The notes below the pieces were generated by a model, which made no database searches, was not told the DNA's origin, and saw only the letters and a list, made by a program, of their open reading frames with translations. Positions 1 through 8,008 of a stretch of 64,000 bases of DNA are shown here, piece by piece. The translations under genes were made by a program, and so were the position numbers. The DNA lies in contig NC_003155.5 of NCBI RefSeq assembly GCF_000009765.2, positions 5,580,001-5,644,000 of the forward strand, read 5' to 3'. Position 1 is the first letter of the stretch; every line of letters begins with the position of its first letter. The DNA comes from Streptomyces avermitilis MA-4680 = NBRC 14893 (lineage in GTDB: Bacteria > Actinomycetota > Actinomycetes > Streptomycetales > Streptomycetaceae).

Positions 1-1179
1 GCGAAGGACCTGGCCGCGCTGCCGGACCAGCGCGACGCCGGCCCGGCGCAGGCCCGCCACGGTCGCGAGGCCCACGACGAGCACGGTGCACGCCGGATTG
101 GCCCACACCCAGTAGCCGTAGGGCCGGAGGCCGCCGGCTCCTTGGTAGTAGCGCTCGACCAACAGGCGGTACGCCTCCCACCAGTGGAAACCGGCGAGCG
201 TGAACACGAGCGGGACGACGGCGAGTCCGGCGAACAGAAGGGGAAGCACCCGGACCCGCTCCCGCCCGAGCACCAGCACGCCCGCCGCGATCACCGCGAA
301 CAGCGTGAGCCCGTACGAGAGATAGCAGGTAAGGCCGAACAACAGCCCCGAGCCGAACGCGGCGGCCCACACCCGGTGCCCCGTCCGTCCCGCTCCACCC
401 GTCTGTCCTGCCCCACCCGTCCGTCCCGCTCCACCCGTCCGTCCCGTCCCGCCCGTCACCGCGAGCGCCAGCAGCGCCACGGCCCAGGCGGCCACCGCCG
501 CGAAGTACCCGTCGGCCGAGGTCCCCATCCACACCGCGGCCGGCGCCAGTACCAGGAACGGCGCAGCCCGCCGTGCCAGGACCTCCCCCGCCAGCACCCG
601 CACCGTCACCAGCACGGCCACGCAGGCCGTGGCACCGACGGTGATGCACCAGACCCCGGCCCAGCCCCCGCCGCCCAGGCCGATCCGGTCGAGCAGGACG
701 AAGGTGAGGGGCGCCGCCGGGGGATGACCCGCGACATGCGCGGGCCAGTGGCCGGGGGAGTCGATCAGGATGTGGTGGGTGAAGTCCCGCAGCGTGCCGG
801 GGATGTCGTGGAAGCGGTCGATGACCCGGAGGTACTCGTACTGGGTGGTCAGCCGCCCGGCGATGCCGCGCTGCCAGCCGTCGACGAGCGCGAGCGAGAA
901 CGTCCACGCCGTGGCCGTGGCCCACGCGGCGGCGAGCAGCGCCCGCCAGGGCAGCCGGGCGGCGAGGGCGGGACCGTACGCCACGACGGCGACCGCGACG
1001 GCGAGCGCGGCCGGGGTGCCGGCGCCGACATGCGGCTCCGCAACGGCGTACAGCGGCGGCCAGCCCACATACAGCGTGCCGTCCTCGCGCTGGATGACGG
1101 TGCCGACCAGCACGGCCGTCACGACGAGCAGTGCGGCGACGAGGGCGGCAGCCAGGTCCCGGAGAAGATCGCGGATCAC
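1..1179 (-). CDS. Partial integral membrane protein, probably GT-C-type glycosyltransferase-like
   Basis: The minus strand is open from a GTG at 1179 to the window edge, so the C-terminus is missing. The translation begins with a hydrophobic helix and continues as alternating hydrophobic stretches, a polytopic membrane protein. It contains a histidine/proline-rich external loop with the segments RDFTHHILIDSPGHWP and HVAGHPPAAP, and a late YYQGAGGLRPYGYWVW segment. Such loops recur in streptomycete membrane proteins related to mannosyl/arabinosyl-type (GT-C) transferases, but no catalytic motif was confirmed. No good Shine-Dalgarno sequence precedes 1179 and the upstream frame has no better start. 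It diverges from the oxidoreductase gene at 1294. Confidence 0.6.
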   Translation of the reverse strand, partial: MIRDLLRDLAAALVAALLVVTAVLVGTVIQREDGTLYVGWPPLYAVAEPHVGAGTPAALAVAVAVVAYGPALAARLPWRALLAAAWATATAWTFSLALVDGWQRGIAGRLTTQYEYLRVIDRFHDIPGTLRDFTHHILIDSPGHWPAHVAGHPPAAPLTFVLLDRIGLGGGGWAGVWCITVGATACVAVLVTVRVLAGEVLARRAAPFLVLAPAAVWMGTSADGYFAAVAAWAVALLALAVTGGTGRTGGAGRTGGAGQTGGAGRTGHRVWAAAFGSGLLFGLTCYLSYGLTLFAVIAAGVLVLGRERVRVLPLLFAGLAVVPLVFTLAGFHWWEAYRLLVERYYQGAGGLRPYGYWVWANPACTVLVVGLATVAGLRRAGVALVRQRGQVLR

Positions 1180-1293
1180 CTGGGGAACGCTAGGCCGGAA
1201 GGTGGCGCACGAGGCCGCACGCGGTGCGGACGTCAGCGTTTCGTCATGGGTTGCGGACCCTTTCGTGGGGTGGTCCCGGCCTACCTTCGGGAC

Positions 1294-2550
1294 ATGCGCG
1301 CCCCACGGCTCCCCTCCTCACGTGCCCCATGGCTCCCCTCCTCACCCGGCTTCTGGCGCAGTCCTGTGCGCGGCCCCTGGTTCACCTCCGTGCTCGGTGT
1401 CGTGCTGCTCGGCGGTATCACCGTGCTGTTCGTGACCGGGCTGCTGTCGTACGCCGCGTACAACCCGGACCTGGCACCGGTGAACGACCAGACTCCGGAC
1501 AAGGGTCTCCTCGGCTTCTACCTCTTCGCCTGGCCGACCGATCCACCGTGGCTGTACCGCCTCACGCAGGGCCTCCACGTCACGCTCGGGCTCACCTTGA
1601 TCCCCGTCCTGCTCGCCAAGCTGTGGTCGGTGGTGCCCAAGCTGTTCGAGCTGCCGCCGGCCCGTTCGCTCGCCCACGCGCTGGAGCGCCTCTCGCTGCT
1701 CCTGCTGGTGGGCGGCGCGCTCTTCGAGTTCGTGACGGGCGTGCTCAACGTCCAGCTCGACTACGTCTTCCCCGGCTCGTTCTATCCGCTGCACTTCTAC
1801 GGCGCGTGGGTGTTCTTCGCCGCGTTCGTCGCGCACGCCGTGCTGAAGACGCCCGCGGCTCTGCGCAATCTGCGCCGACCGCGCACCGAGGAAGAGGAGT
1901 ACGAGCCCGGTTCCCCGCCCCGCGCCGAGCCCACGGTGTCCCGGCGCGGCGCCCTCGGACTGGTCGGCGGCGGCTCACTGCTCCTGTTCGGGACGACGGC
2001 CGGGCACAGCTTCGACGGGCCGCTGCGGCAGACCGCCGTGCTCGCACCGCACGGCGGCCCCGAGCCGGGCCCGGGCCCCGGCGGCTTCCAGATCAACAAG
2101 ACGGCCGCGTACGCCGGGATCGACGACCGTGAGACGAGCGCGGACGCCTGGCGACTGGTCCTCGTCGGGCGCACCGGCACGGTCCGGCTGAGCCGCGCCG
2201 AACTGGAGCGGCTTCCGTCGCGCAGCTCGGCGCTGCCCATCGCCTGCGTGGAGGGATGGTCCACCTCGGACCAGCGGTGGCGGGGCGTACGGCTGCGGGA
2301 TCTCGCGGCGCTCGTCGGACACGACGAACCGCCCGACGTGCTGGTGGAGTCCCTCCAGCGGCACGGCGCGTTCCGCCGGGCCGCCCTGCGCGCCAACCAG
2401 GTGGCCGACCCGCGCTCCCTGCTCGCGCTGTACGTCAACGGCGAGGCCCTGACCCCCGACCACGGCCACCCGGCGCGGATCATCGTGCCCGCCGCCCCCG
2501 GCGTGCTCAACACCAAGTGGGTGGCCCGGATGACCTTCGGAGACCTGTGA
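1294..2550 (+). CDS. Fused membrane cytochrome b-like / molybdopterin-dependent oxidoreductase
   Basis: The 418-residue protein has an N-terminal membrane half (about residues 25-185) with four hydrophobic helices and several histidines that could bind haem, as in cytochrome b561/MsrQ-like proteins. A twin-arginine-like SRRGALGLVGGGSLLLF stretch follows. A sulfite-oxidase-family molybdopterin domain occupies about residues 260-418. IACVEGWS places Cys318 as the likely Mo ligand, and the domain ends with NTKWVARMTF. It resembles a one-chain version of the MsrP/MsrQ (YedY/YedZ) pair, so a periplasmic reductase or oxidase is inferred; the substrate is unknown. The start at 1294 was chosen over ATG 1246 because the membrane domain follows directly. 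It is coupled to the next gene through TGATG. Confidence 0.75.
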   Translation: MRAPRLPSSRAPWLPSSPGFWRSPVRGPWFTSVLGVVLLGGITVLFVTGLLSYAAYNPDLAPVNDQTPDKGLLGFYLFAWPTDPPWLYRLTQGLHVTLGLTLIPVLLAKLWSVVPKLFELPPARSLAHALERLSLLLLVGGALFEFVTGVLNVQLDYVFPGSFYPLHFYGAWVFFAAFVAHAVLKTPAALRNLRRPRTEEEEYEPGSPPRAEPTVSRRGALGLVGGGSLLLFGTTAGHSFDGPLRQTAVLAPHGGPEPGPGPGGFQINKTAAYAGIDDRETSADAWRLVLVGRTGTVRLSRAELERLPSRSSALPIACVEGWSTSDQRWRGVRLRDLAALVGHDEPPDVLVESLQRHGAFRRAALRANQVADPRSLLALYVNGEALTPDHGHPARIIVPAAPGVLNTKWVARMTFGDL

Positions 2551-2656
2551 TGGGCGGCTTTCGGAAGCTGCTGAGCCCTGTGATGGACGGCCTTCGGAGA
2601 CAGCTGAGTCCTGTGTTGGCCGGCCTTCGGAAGCTTCTGAGCCCTGTGATGCGCGG
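2534..2656 (+). repeat. 33-bp tandem triplication at a translational-coupling junction
   Basis: Three consecutive 33-bp units (2558-2590, 2591-2623, 2624-2656) each begin with CTTCGGA and carry a CTGTGATG or CTGTGTTG near the end. They are preceded by a shortened 24-bp copy (2534-2557) that holds the natural stop/start overlap TGATG. The array is in frame with the downstream gene and encodes about 11-residue repeats of the form GLRKLLSPVM. Confidence 0.9.
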
Positions 2657-3098
2657 GCCCGTCATCGGCAGCCCGCTGCAACTGCTGCTGCTCGCCTGCT
2701 CGTTCGCCCTCGCGGGGTATGCGGGGGTGCGGCTGTTCGCGGGGGACTGGTTCGGGGTGGCGATGTGGTTCGTGGGAGCGGCCCTGGTGCACGACCTGGT
2801 GCTGCTCCCGTTGTACGCGCTGCTGGACCGTCTCCTCGTGGGGGCGGCGGGCCGTCACCGGGAGCTGGTCGGGTACGTACGCGTACCCGCCGCGCTCTCC
2901 GGCCTGCTCCTGCTCGTGTGGTTCCCGCTGATCAGCGGGCAGGTGTCGGCGCGTTACGAGTCCGCCGCCGGCCTGCCGGGCGACGGCTTCCGGGCCCGCT
3001 GGCTGCTGATCACGGCCGTACTGTTCGGCGGCTCGGCGCTCCTGTTGGTGCTGCGGCTGCGCAGGGCGACGAAGGAACGGCCGCCGGTGGACCACTGA
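2550..3098 (+). CDS. Small integral membrane protein, partner of the molybdopterin oxidoreductase
   Basis: The 182-residue product starts at the ATG overlapping the oxidoreductase stop (TGATG), so translation is probably coupled. After the N-terminal repeats and MRGPVIGSP come four hydrophobic segments, then a basic C-terminus. I do not recognise a named family. Its position suggests it works with the upstream redox protein. Because each repeat carries an ATG or TTG, translation could instead begin at 2583 or 2649. The last 145 bp overlap the convergent methyltransferase gene on the other strand. Confidence 0.7.
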   Translation: MGGFRKLLSPVMDGLRRQLSPVLAGLRKLLSPVMRGPVIGSPLQLLLLACSFALAGYAGVRLFAGDWFGVAMWFVGAALVHDLVLLPLYALLDRLLVGAAGRHRELVGYVRVPAALSGLLLLVWFPLISGQVSARYESAAGLPGDGFRARWLLITAVLFGGSALLLVLRLRRATKERPPVDH

Positions 3099-3853
3099 TC
3101 GGTGGCGTGCCAGCCCGAGCGCGCGGCGTACTGGAGCAGGGCCGGGGTGCCGAGGCGGGCCCAGGGGAACGGGTCGCCTGGGGTGGCCCGGGCATCGGTG
3201 ACGTGGACGTGCACGCGTTCGTCGATGTCGTACGGGACGGTCTCGGCGATCAACAGGCCGCCCGGAGCGAGGAGATGGGCGATCCGGTGGAGGAGGGCGT
3301 CCGGGTCGCCGCCGATGCCGAGGTTGCCGTCGATGAGGAGGGCGGTGCCCCAGCGGCCCGCGCCGGGCACCGGCGCGAAGACGGAACGGCGCAGCGCCCG
3401 GCCGCCGATGCCGCGCGTGTGGGCGACGGCGGCCTCGCTGACGTCGATGCCGAGGGCGCGCAGGCCCCGCGCGCTCAGGGCGGCGACCAGTCGGCCGGGC
3501 CCGCACCCGACGTCGAGTACGGCCCCCTCGCACCGCTCCACCACGTCCAGGTCCGCCGCGTCCGCCTCCGCGCACCAGCGCTCCACCTCCAGCGGGAGCA
3601 GCCAGCCGTCGGCGCGGCGCAGAAAGAGGGGGCCGCGACCCGCGCGCAGGGCGTCGGCGTAGGGGTCGGCACACCAGGAGGGCGACGCACCGTCGAGCAG
3701 ACCGCGCAACCGCCGGTTCGAACCGACGTTCTCGGTCTCGGTCATGCTGCCGCTGCCGCTGCCGCTGCCGCTGCCGCTGCGGGTGTGGCTGCCGCTGGTC
3801 GGTTCGGCCGCCTCGGTCGCCCACTCGGGCGCCATTTCGCGTGCGGTGCTCAT
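2954..3853 (-). CDS. Class I SAM-dependent methyltransferase
   Basis: The motif VLDVGCGPGRL, about residue 112, is the SAM-binding loop of class I methyltransferases, and IDVSEAAVAH supplies the acidic loop. The first 36 residues include a run of Gly-Ser dipeptides encoded by a hexanucleotide repeat, so part of this leader may be dispensable; Met37 at 3745 is an alternative start. The start at 3853 forms an ATGA overlap with the upstream gene, supporting operon translation. The substrate is unknown. The neighbouring TIGR04282-type and GT2 genes suggest sugar or lipid modification. The final 48 codons overlap the opposing membrane-protein gene, so the true C-terminus may be shorter in relatives. 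Confidence 0.75.
   Translation of the reverse strand: MSTAREMAPEWATEAAEPTSGSHTRSGSGSGSGSGSMTETENVGSNRRLRGLLDGASPSWCADPYADALRAGRGPLFLRRADGWLLPLEVERWCAEADAADLDVVERCEGAVLDVGCGPGRLVAALSARGLRALGIDVSEAAVAHTRGIGGRALRRSVFAPVPGAGRWGTALLIDGNLGIGGDPDALLHRIAHLLAPGGLLIAETVPYDIDERVHVHVTDARATPGDPFPWARLGTPALLQYAARSGWHATDQWSTGGRSFVALRSRSTNRSAEPPNSTAVISSQRARKPSPGRPAADS
3746..3780 (-). repeat. Hexanucleotide microsatellite encoding Gly-Ser repeats
   Basis: GCTGCC is repeated nearly six times inside the methyltransferase gene and reads as Ser-Gly on the minus strand. Slippage by whole units would keep the frame, so it can vary linker length without inactivating the gene. Confidence 0.85.
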
Positions 3854-4467
3854 CGGCCGGTGGCCGCCCTGAGCCGGTCCAGCTCCGCGGCGAAGCGGCT
3901 GTGGGGCGCCGACGCGGCGACCGACTCGGCGTCGGGGGCCGTGTCCACGTCGCGCAGCCGCGGCAGATCGCGCACCCGCAGCCCCGCGGCGACCAGCCGC
4001 TCACGCTGTACGGCGCCCGTCGCGGGCGTCGACATCGGTACGCCCCGCAGAAGACCGGGGTCGGGATCGGCGAGGCCGAGCGCCCAGAAGCCGCCGTCCT
4101 CAGCCGGTCCGAAGTACGCGTCGCAGCCGCGGAAGTCCACCGTGAGCAGCTCCGGTGTCACCTGGGGCGTGTCCATGCCGACGAGCAGAGCGGGACCGGC
4201 GCACCCGGCGAACGCCGCGGCGAGCCGTTCGTCGAGGCCGCCCGCGCACTGCGGCACGACCTCGAAACCCGGCGGCAGCCAGGGGCCCGGGGTCCCGTCG
4301 AGGACCAGCACGCGCCGCCGCGCGGGCGTCGCCGCGACGGTGCGCAGCGTGTCCACGAGAGCGGCCTCGGCGAGCTCCGCGGCCTGCCGGGGCGTGAACG
4401 GAGGCGTGAGCCGCGTTTTCACCCGCCCCGGCCGGGGTTCCTTGGCGATGACGAGCAGAGTGGTCAC
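3850..4467 (-). CDS. TIGR04282/DUF2064 family glycosyltransferase-like protein
   Basis: The 205-residue protein starts VTTLLVIAKEPRPGRVKTRL, the signature N-terminus of the DUF2064/TIGR04282 family (nucleotide-diphospho-sugar transferase fold, described for arsenosugar biosynthesis). LLVGMDTPQVTP and YFGPAEDGGFWALGL are the metal- and substrate-binding segments. The GTG start at 4467 is preceded by a good AAGGAGG site and overlaps the GT2 gene by four bases (GTGA). With the adjacent methyltransferase and GT2 it forms one operon. The actual substrate is not predictable. Confidence 0.85.
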   Translation of the reverse strand: MTTLLVIAKEPRPGRVKTRLTPPFTPRQAAELAEAALVDTLRTVAATPARRRVLVLDGTPGPWLPPGFEVVPQCAGGLDERLAAAFAGCAGPALLVGMDTPQVTPELLTVDFRGCDAYFGPAEDGGFWALGLADPDPGLLRGVPMSTPATGAVQRERLVAAGLRVRDLPRLRDVDTAPDAESVAASAPHSRFAAELDRLRAATGR

Positions 4468-5261
4468 TGGGAGCTTCCTCCTTGGGAAGAGGAGAGGGAA
4501 CCGCTCTCCGGGGGGCCGTCCTGCGCCGGTTCGGCCAGGACGCGGCTCATGTCGCGTACCGCCTGCCAGGTGCCGCGCCAGGTGCCCGTCACCTTCGAGA
4601 CGCCGGTGCGCGGGAGGTAGGGGACGTCGTGTTCGGCGATGCGCCAGCCGGCGTCGGCGGCGCGGACCACCATCTGGAGGGGATAACCGCTGCGCCGGTC
4701 CGTGAGGCCGAGGGCGAGCAGCGGCTCGCGGCGGGCCGCGCGCAGGGGGCCGAGGTCGTGCAGACGCAGCCCGGTGCGACGGCGCAGCATCCGGGCGAGC
4801 GCGAGATTGCCGGCCCGAGCGTGCGCGGGCCAGGCGCCCCGGCCGTGCGGGCGACGCCGGCCGAGTACCAGGTCGGCCGCGCCGTCGCGCACCTCGCGGA
4901 CGAAGGGGACGAGCAGGGAGGGGTCGAGTGAGCCGTCGCAGTCGCAGAAGCACACGATGTCGGCGGTGGCGGCGGTCAGCCCGGCGTGGCAGGCCGCACC
5001 GAACCCGCGGCGCGTCTCGGGGACGACGGTCGCGCCGAGACGGCGGGCGATCTCGGCCGAGCCGTCCGTGGAGCCGTTGTCCACGACGAGGGCACGCCAG
5101 CCGGGCGGAATGCGGGCCAGCACCCAGGGGAGGGCGTCGGCCTCGTCGAGGCACGGAAGGACCACGTCGACTTCGGGTTTCGTCGAAGCCAGGGGATCGA
5201 CGGGATCGAGCGGATCGAAGGGATCGGGAGGATCGCTGGGAGAGGTCGTCACGGCTTTCAC
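4464..5261 (-). CDS. Glycosyltransferase family 2 protein
   Basis: VDVVLPCLDEADALPWVL, VVDNGSTDGSAEIARRLG and CFCDCDGSLDPSLL are the nucleotide-sugar-binding and DxD-type motifs of GT2 enzymes related to DPM synthase-like transferases. There is no C-terminal transmembrane domain, so it is a soluble transferase. The first 25 residues are an odd D-P-rich tract encoded by a degenerate GGATCG-type repeat, which may be a recent expansion. It is the first gene of the operon leading to the TIGR04282 and methyltransferase genes. A polyprenyl-linked sugar transfer role is inferred only from family. Confidence 0.85.
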   Translation of the reverse strand: MKAVTTSPSDPPDPFDPLDPVDPLASTKPEVDVVLPCLDEADALPWVLARIPPGWRALVVDNGSTDGSAEIARRLGATVVPETRRGFGAACHAGLTAATADIVCFCDCDGSLDPSLLVPFVREVRDGAADLVLGRRRPHGRGAWPAHARAGNLALARMLRRRTGLRLHDLGPLRAARREPLLALGLTDRRSGYPLQMVVRAADAGWRIAEHDVPYLPRTGVSKVTGTWRGTWQAVRDMSRVLAEPAQDGPPESGSLSSSQGGSSQ

Positions 5262-5346
5262 CCTACGAACACGAAAGGTTCATATCGGACTTCGACTCCT
5301 TACAGAACTGGGACGTCGGGAGGGGCGGCAGGGAAGGGGGCAGCGC

Positions 5347-5451
5347 GGAGCAACGGCCGTATGGAGCAACGGCCGTATGGAGCAACGGCCGTACGGAACG
5401 ACGGCCGTACGGAACGACGGCTGTACGGAACGACGGCTGTACGGAACGACG
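5347..5451. repeat. 16-bp intergenic tandem repeat array (6.5 copies)
   Basis: Six 16-bp units plus a partial unit lie between the GT2 gene (starting at 5261) and the 3' end of the epimerase gene. Units grade from GGAGCAACGGCCGTAT to GGAACGACGGCTGTAC. Unit junctions create the palindrome CCGTACGG. The 240-bp gap holds no recognisable gene. Confidence 0.9.
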
Positions 5452-5502
5452 ACAGCGGGACCGGCGCAGGCGGCGGCCCCCGACCCCGCGATGGTCACCT
5501 GG

Positions 5503-6504
5503 TCACTCGTCGCGCAACCGCGCCCGCGCGAACTCCCGCATCCCGTCCTCGAACCCGGTCTCCGCCTTCCACCCCAGCTCGGCCCGCAGCCGGGAGGAGT
5601 CGGCCGTGATGTGGCGTACGTCGCCCAGCCGGTACTCCCCGGTGACGACGGGCTCGGGCCCGCCGTACGCGGCGGCCAACGCCCGGGCCATCGCGCCGAC
5701 CGTGTGCGGCTCGCCGCTGCCGGTGTTGTAGACCGTGAGCGCGCCGACGGGTGAACTCGCTTCCAGCGCGGCCACGTTCGCCGCCGCCACATCCCGTACG
5801 TGCACGAAGTCCCGCCGCTGCGCGCCGTCCTCGAACACGTGCGGTGCCTCTCCCCGGGCGAGCGCCGAGCGGAAGAAGGAGGCGACGCCCGCGTACGGGG
5901 TGTCGCGGGGCATCCGGGGCCCGTACACGTTGTGGTACCGCAGCGACACGGCCGTTCCGTCCGTCGACCGGGCCCACGCCGCCGCCAGGTGTTCCTGGGC
6001 GAGCTTGGTCGTGGCGTACACGTTCCGCGGGTCCACCGGCGCGTCCTCGCCCACCAGTCCGGGAGACAGCGCCTCACCGCAGGCCGGGCAGACGGGCTCG
6101 AAGCGCCCGGCCGTCAGGTCGGCGACGGTCCGCGGTCCGGGCCGGACCACTCCGTGCCACTCGCACAGGTACCGCCCCTCCCCATAGACCACCATCGACC
6201 CGGCGAGCACGAGCCGCCGTACGCCCGCCTCCGCCATGCCGGTGAGCAGCACCGCGGTACCGAGGTCGTTGCGGGAGACGTACTCCGCCGCGTCGGTGAA
6301 TCCGTTGCCGAGTCCGACCATGGCTGCCTGATGGCACACGGCGTCCACGCCGGCCAGGGCGCGGGCGACCGCGTCCCGGTCCCGGACGTCCGCGCCCGCG
6401 TCCTCGCGCACGTCGAACACGACGGGCTCGTGCCCGCGCGCCCCGAGCGCCTCGACGACATGGGACCCGATGAATCCGGCTCCGCCGGTGACCAGTACAC
6501 GCAT
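5503..6504 (-). CDS. NAD-dependent sugar-nucleotide epimerase/dehydratase (extended SDR)
   Basis: The 333-residue protein begins MRVLVTGGAGFIGSHVVEAL, the NAD-binding Rossmann motif. Ser103 in AGSMVVYGEG and Tyr163/Lys167 in YATTK give the SDR catalytic triad. RYHNVYGPR and the C-terminal region match UDP-glucose 4-epimerase-like enzymes. It is unusual in having an insertion between the Ser and Tyr motifs with C114-x2-H117 and C139-x2-C142, which looks like a zinc site. ATG 6504 is chosen because the Rossmann motif starts there. It is on the same strand as the glycosyltransferase operon downstream but separated by the repeat array. Confidence 0.85.
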   Translation of the reverse strand: MRVLVTGGAGFIGSHVVEALGARGHEPVVFDVREDAGADVRDRDAVARALAGVDAVCHQAAMVGLGNGFTDAAEYVSRNDLGTAVLLTGMAEAGVRRLVLAGSMVVYGEGRYLCEWHGVVRPGPRTVADLTAGRFEPVCPACGEALSPGLVGEDAPVDPRNVYATTKLAQEHLAAAWARSTDGTAVSLRYHNVYGPRMPRDTPYAGVASFFRSALARGEAPHVFEDGAQRRDFVHVRDVAAANVAALEASSPVGALTVYNTGSGEPHTVGAMARALAAAYGGPEPVVTGEYRLGDVRHITADSSRLRAELGWKAETGFEDGMREFARARLRDE

Positions 6505-6514
6505 ACGCCGCACG

Positions 6515-6724
6515 CTAGGCCCCGGCCCCCCACCACCCCAGCGCCACGCCCGGCACGTCACGGCTCCGTAAGACCTCGGCAGCCCTGAGGATCTCGCCCT
6601 CGGTGAAGTGCTCGCACAGCGCGGCGATGCTCACGGGGGAGCCGTCCGACAGGGAGAGGCTGTACGCCGCGACGCTGACCGTGACCGCGCTGCCGCGTCG
6701 CTGCGCGAGGGCGCGCGGCGCCGC
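6515..6724 (-). pseudogene. Short gene remnant upstream of the epimerase
   Basis: A reading frame entered after an in-frame TGA (6725-6727) and ending at TAG 6515 translates to a protein-like sequence including SVAAYSLSLSDGSPV and LCEHFTEGEILRAAEVLRSR, with no plausible start codon. The rest of the 238-bp gap shows no other coding sign. I infer the decayed 3' end of a lost gene of unknown family at the border of the accessory segment. Chance remains possible. Confidence 0.3.
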
Positions 6725-6742
6725 TCAGCGTGAGGCCGACAC

Positions 6743-8008
6743 TCAGGACGACCCGCGCCCTGGATATACATGTGATGTCGCCTGAGCACGGCGACGCTTG
6801 CGGACACACCACCCCGCGAACGCCGCTCCGCTGATGAGTACGCCACTGCCAACACCCAAGAGAATCCACGGGGGTGAACTGTCTCCGCTGCCGGAGTTCG
6901 TCGACGCGGCTGGTGCCGCGCCCTCTTGCTTCGATGAAGCGGAGGCTGACACCTCTGGCGTCCTGGACGCGGCGTACTCGAAGTCAGGCAGTGGGTACCC
7001 GTCGACGGGACCTGGGTCGCCGGGATCCGTCAATGCGATGCGGGGGCGTACCGCGCCGTAGCCGAGATAGTCCGTGCGTTCCTTGCCGCTCTTGGATTTG
7101 CTCGCGGTGTTGACCATGACCCGCAGAACCTGGTTGTTCGTCCAGTCGAGGTGCTTGGACCAGATCAGGGCGGCTGATGCAGAGGCGATGGCGGTGGCGT
7201 CGCTGGTGCCGTGGGTCTTGCACAGTTCCGTGCTGCCGAGACAGGCGGCGACCATTTCCTCTCCCGGTGCGACCAGGTCGACTTGGGGGCCGTGCTGGGA
7301 CTCCTTCGTCGCCTTGACGCCTCTGTCGATCGCCCCGACGCCGACGACACCGGGAGTGGCCGCCGGGTACTCAACTTTGTTGAGGCCGCCGCCGGTGTTG
7401 CCCACACCCGCGAAGATCAGCTTGCCCTTGGACAGAGCGTAGGCGACGGACTCGGTCAGCTCCGGTGAATGGGCGGTGCTCGCCAGCGAGATATTGATGA
7501 CCTGGGCGTCCGAATCGGCCGCGTACCGGATGGCCTTGGCCATGTAGGTGGGGTAGTCGTCCGGGTTGCCGTCGCTGCGGCTCTGTTCGATGAAGTCCGG
7601 GATACGGATCGGGAGGATCTTCGCTCCTGGGGCCAGGCCGTAGGAACCCGTCGCTCGGCCTTTGGCTCCGGTGCCAGCGATGAGGACGGCCATGCTGGTG
7701 CCGTGGCCGTCGTAGTCCGAGTGTTCGTCCCCGGGGTGATTGGAGAAGTCCTTGCCCGCCACGACCCGGCCGCGCAGGTCGGGGATGTTGTCCTGGATGC
7801 CGGTGTCGATGACGGCGACCGTGATGCCCTTGCCCGTGCTGGTCTTCCACATCTGCTCGGCCTGCATGGCGTCCAGGTGCCACTGCTGGCCGCGGACGGT
7901 GTCAGCGTGTGCGGGCGTCACGGCGGCGCCCGCCAACAGGACGCCGGCGACGGCCGCCACGACCCGGCCGTACCGTAGGGCCTGCTTGCTGTGGGTGGGC
8001 ATGGTCAT
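6743..8008 (-). CDS. mycP: Type VII secretion-associated serine protease (mycosin)
   Basis: This 421-residue subtilisin-type (S8) protease has an N-terminal signal peptide ending near AHADT, catalytic Asp68 (VIDTG), His102 (DGHGT) and Ser269 (HGTSDAT), and the oxyanion Asn204 (GVGNTG). A Ser/Ala-rich spacer leads to one transmembrane helix near residues 375-397 and a basic tail, the membrane-anchored mycosin layout. Mycosins stabilise ESX secretion systems and cleave some substrates outside the membrane. The GTSxAT motif has Asp-Ala where GTSFATP is usual. The start at 8008 overlaps the WXG gene by ATGA; the second ATG at 8002 has better spacing from AAGAAGG. Confidence 0.88.
   Translation of the reverse strand: MTMPTHSKQALRYGRVVAAVAGVLLAGAAVTPAHADTVRGQQWHLDAMQAEQMWKTSTGKGITVAVIDTGIQDNIPDLRGRVVAGKDFSNHPGDEHSDYDGHGTSMAVLIAGTGAKGRATGSYGLAPGAKILPIRIPDFIEQSRSDGNPDDYPTYMAKAIRYAADSDAQVINISLASTAHSPELTESVAYALSKGKLIFAGVGNTGGGLNKVEYPAATPGVVGVGAIDRGVKATKESQHGPQVDLVAPGEEMVAACLGSTELCKTHGTSDATAIASASAALIWSKHLDWTNNQVLRVMVNTASKSKSGKERTDYLGYGAVRPRIALTDPGDPGPVDGYPLPDFEYAASRTPEVSASASSKQEGAAPAASTNSGSGDSSPPWILLGVGSGVLISGAAFAGWCVRKRRRAQATSHVYPGRGSS

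Noticed and set aside
142..1293. Long plus-strand open frame fused in front of the oxidoreductase
   Set aside because: It is the mirror of the minus-strand membrane protein in the same codon phase, with low-complexity Arg/Pro/Gly translation; the real start is near 1294.
1797..4004. Minus-strand open frame of 735 codons across the oxidoreductase and methyltransferase region
   Set aside because: The translation is Arg/Pro-rich shadow sequence without motifs and contradicts two well-supported genes.
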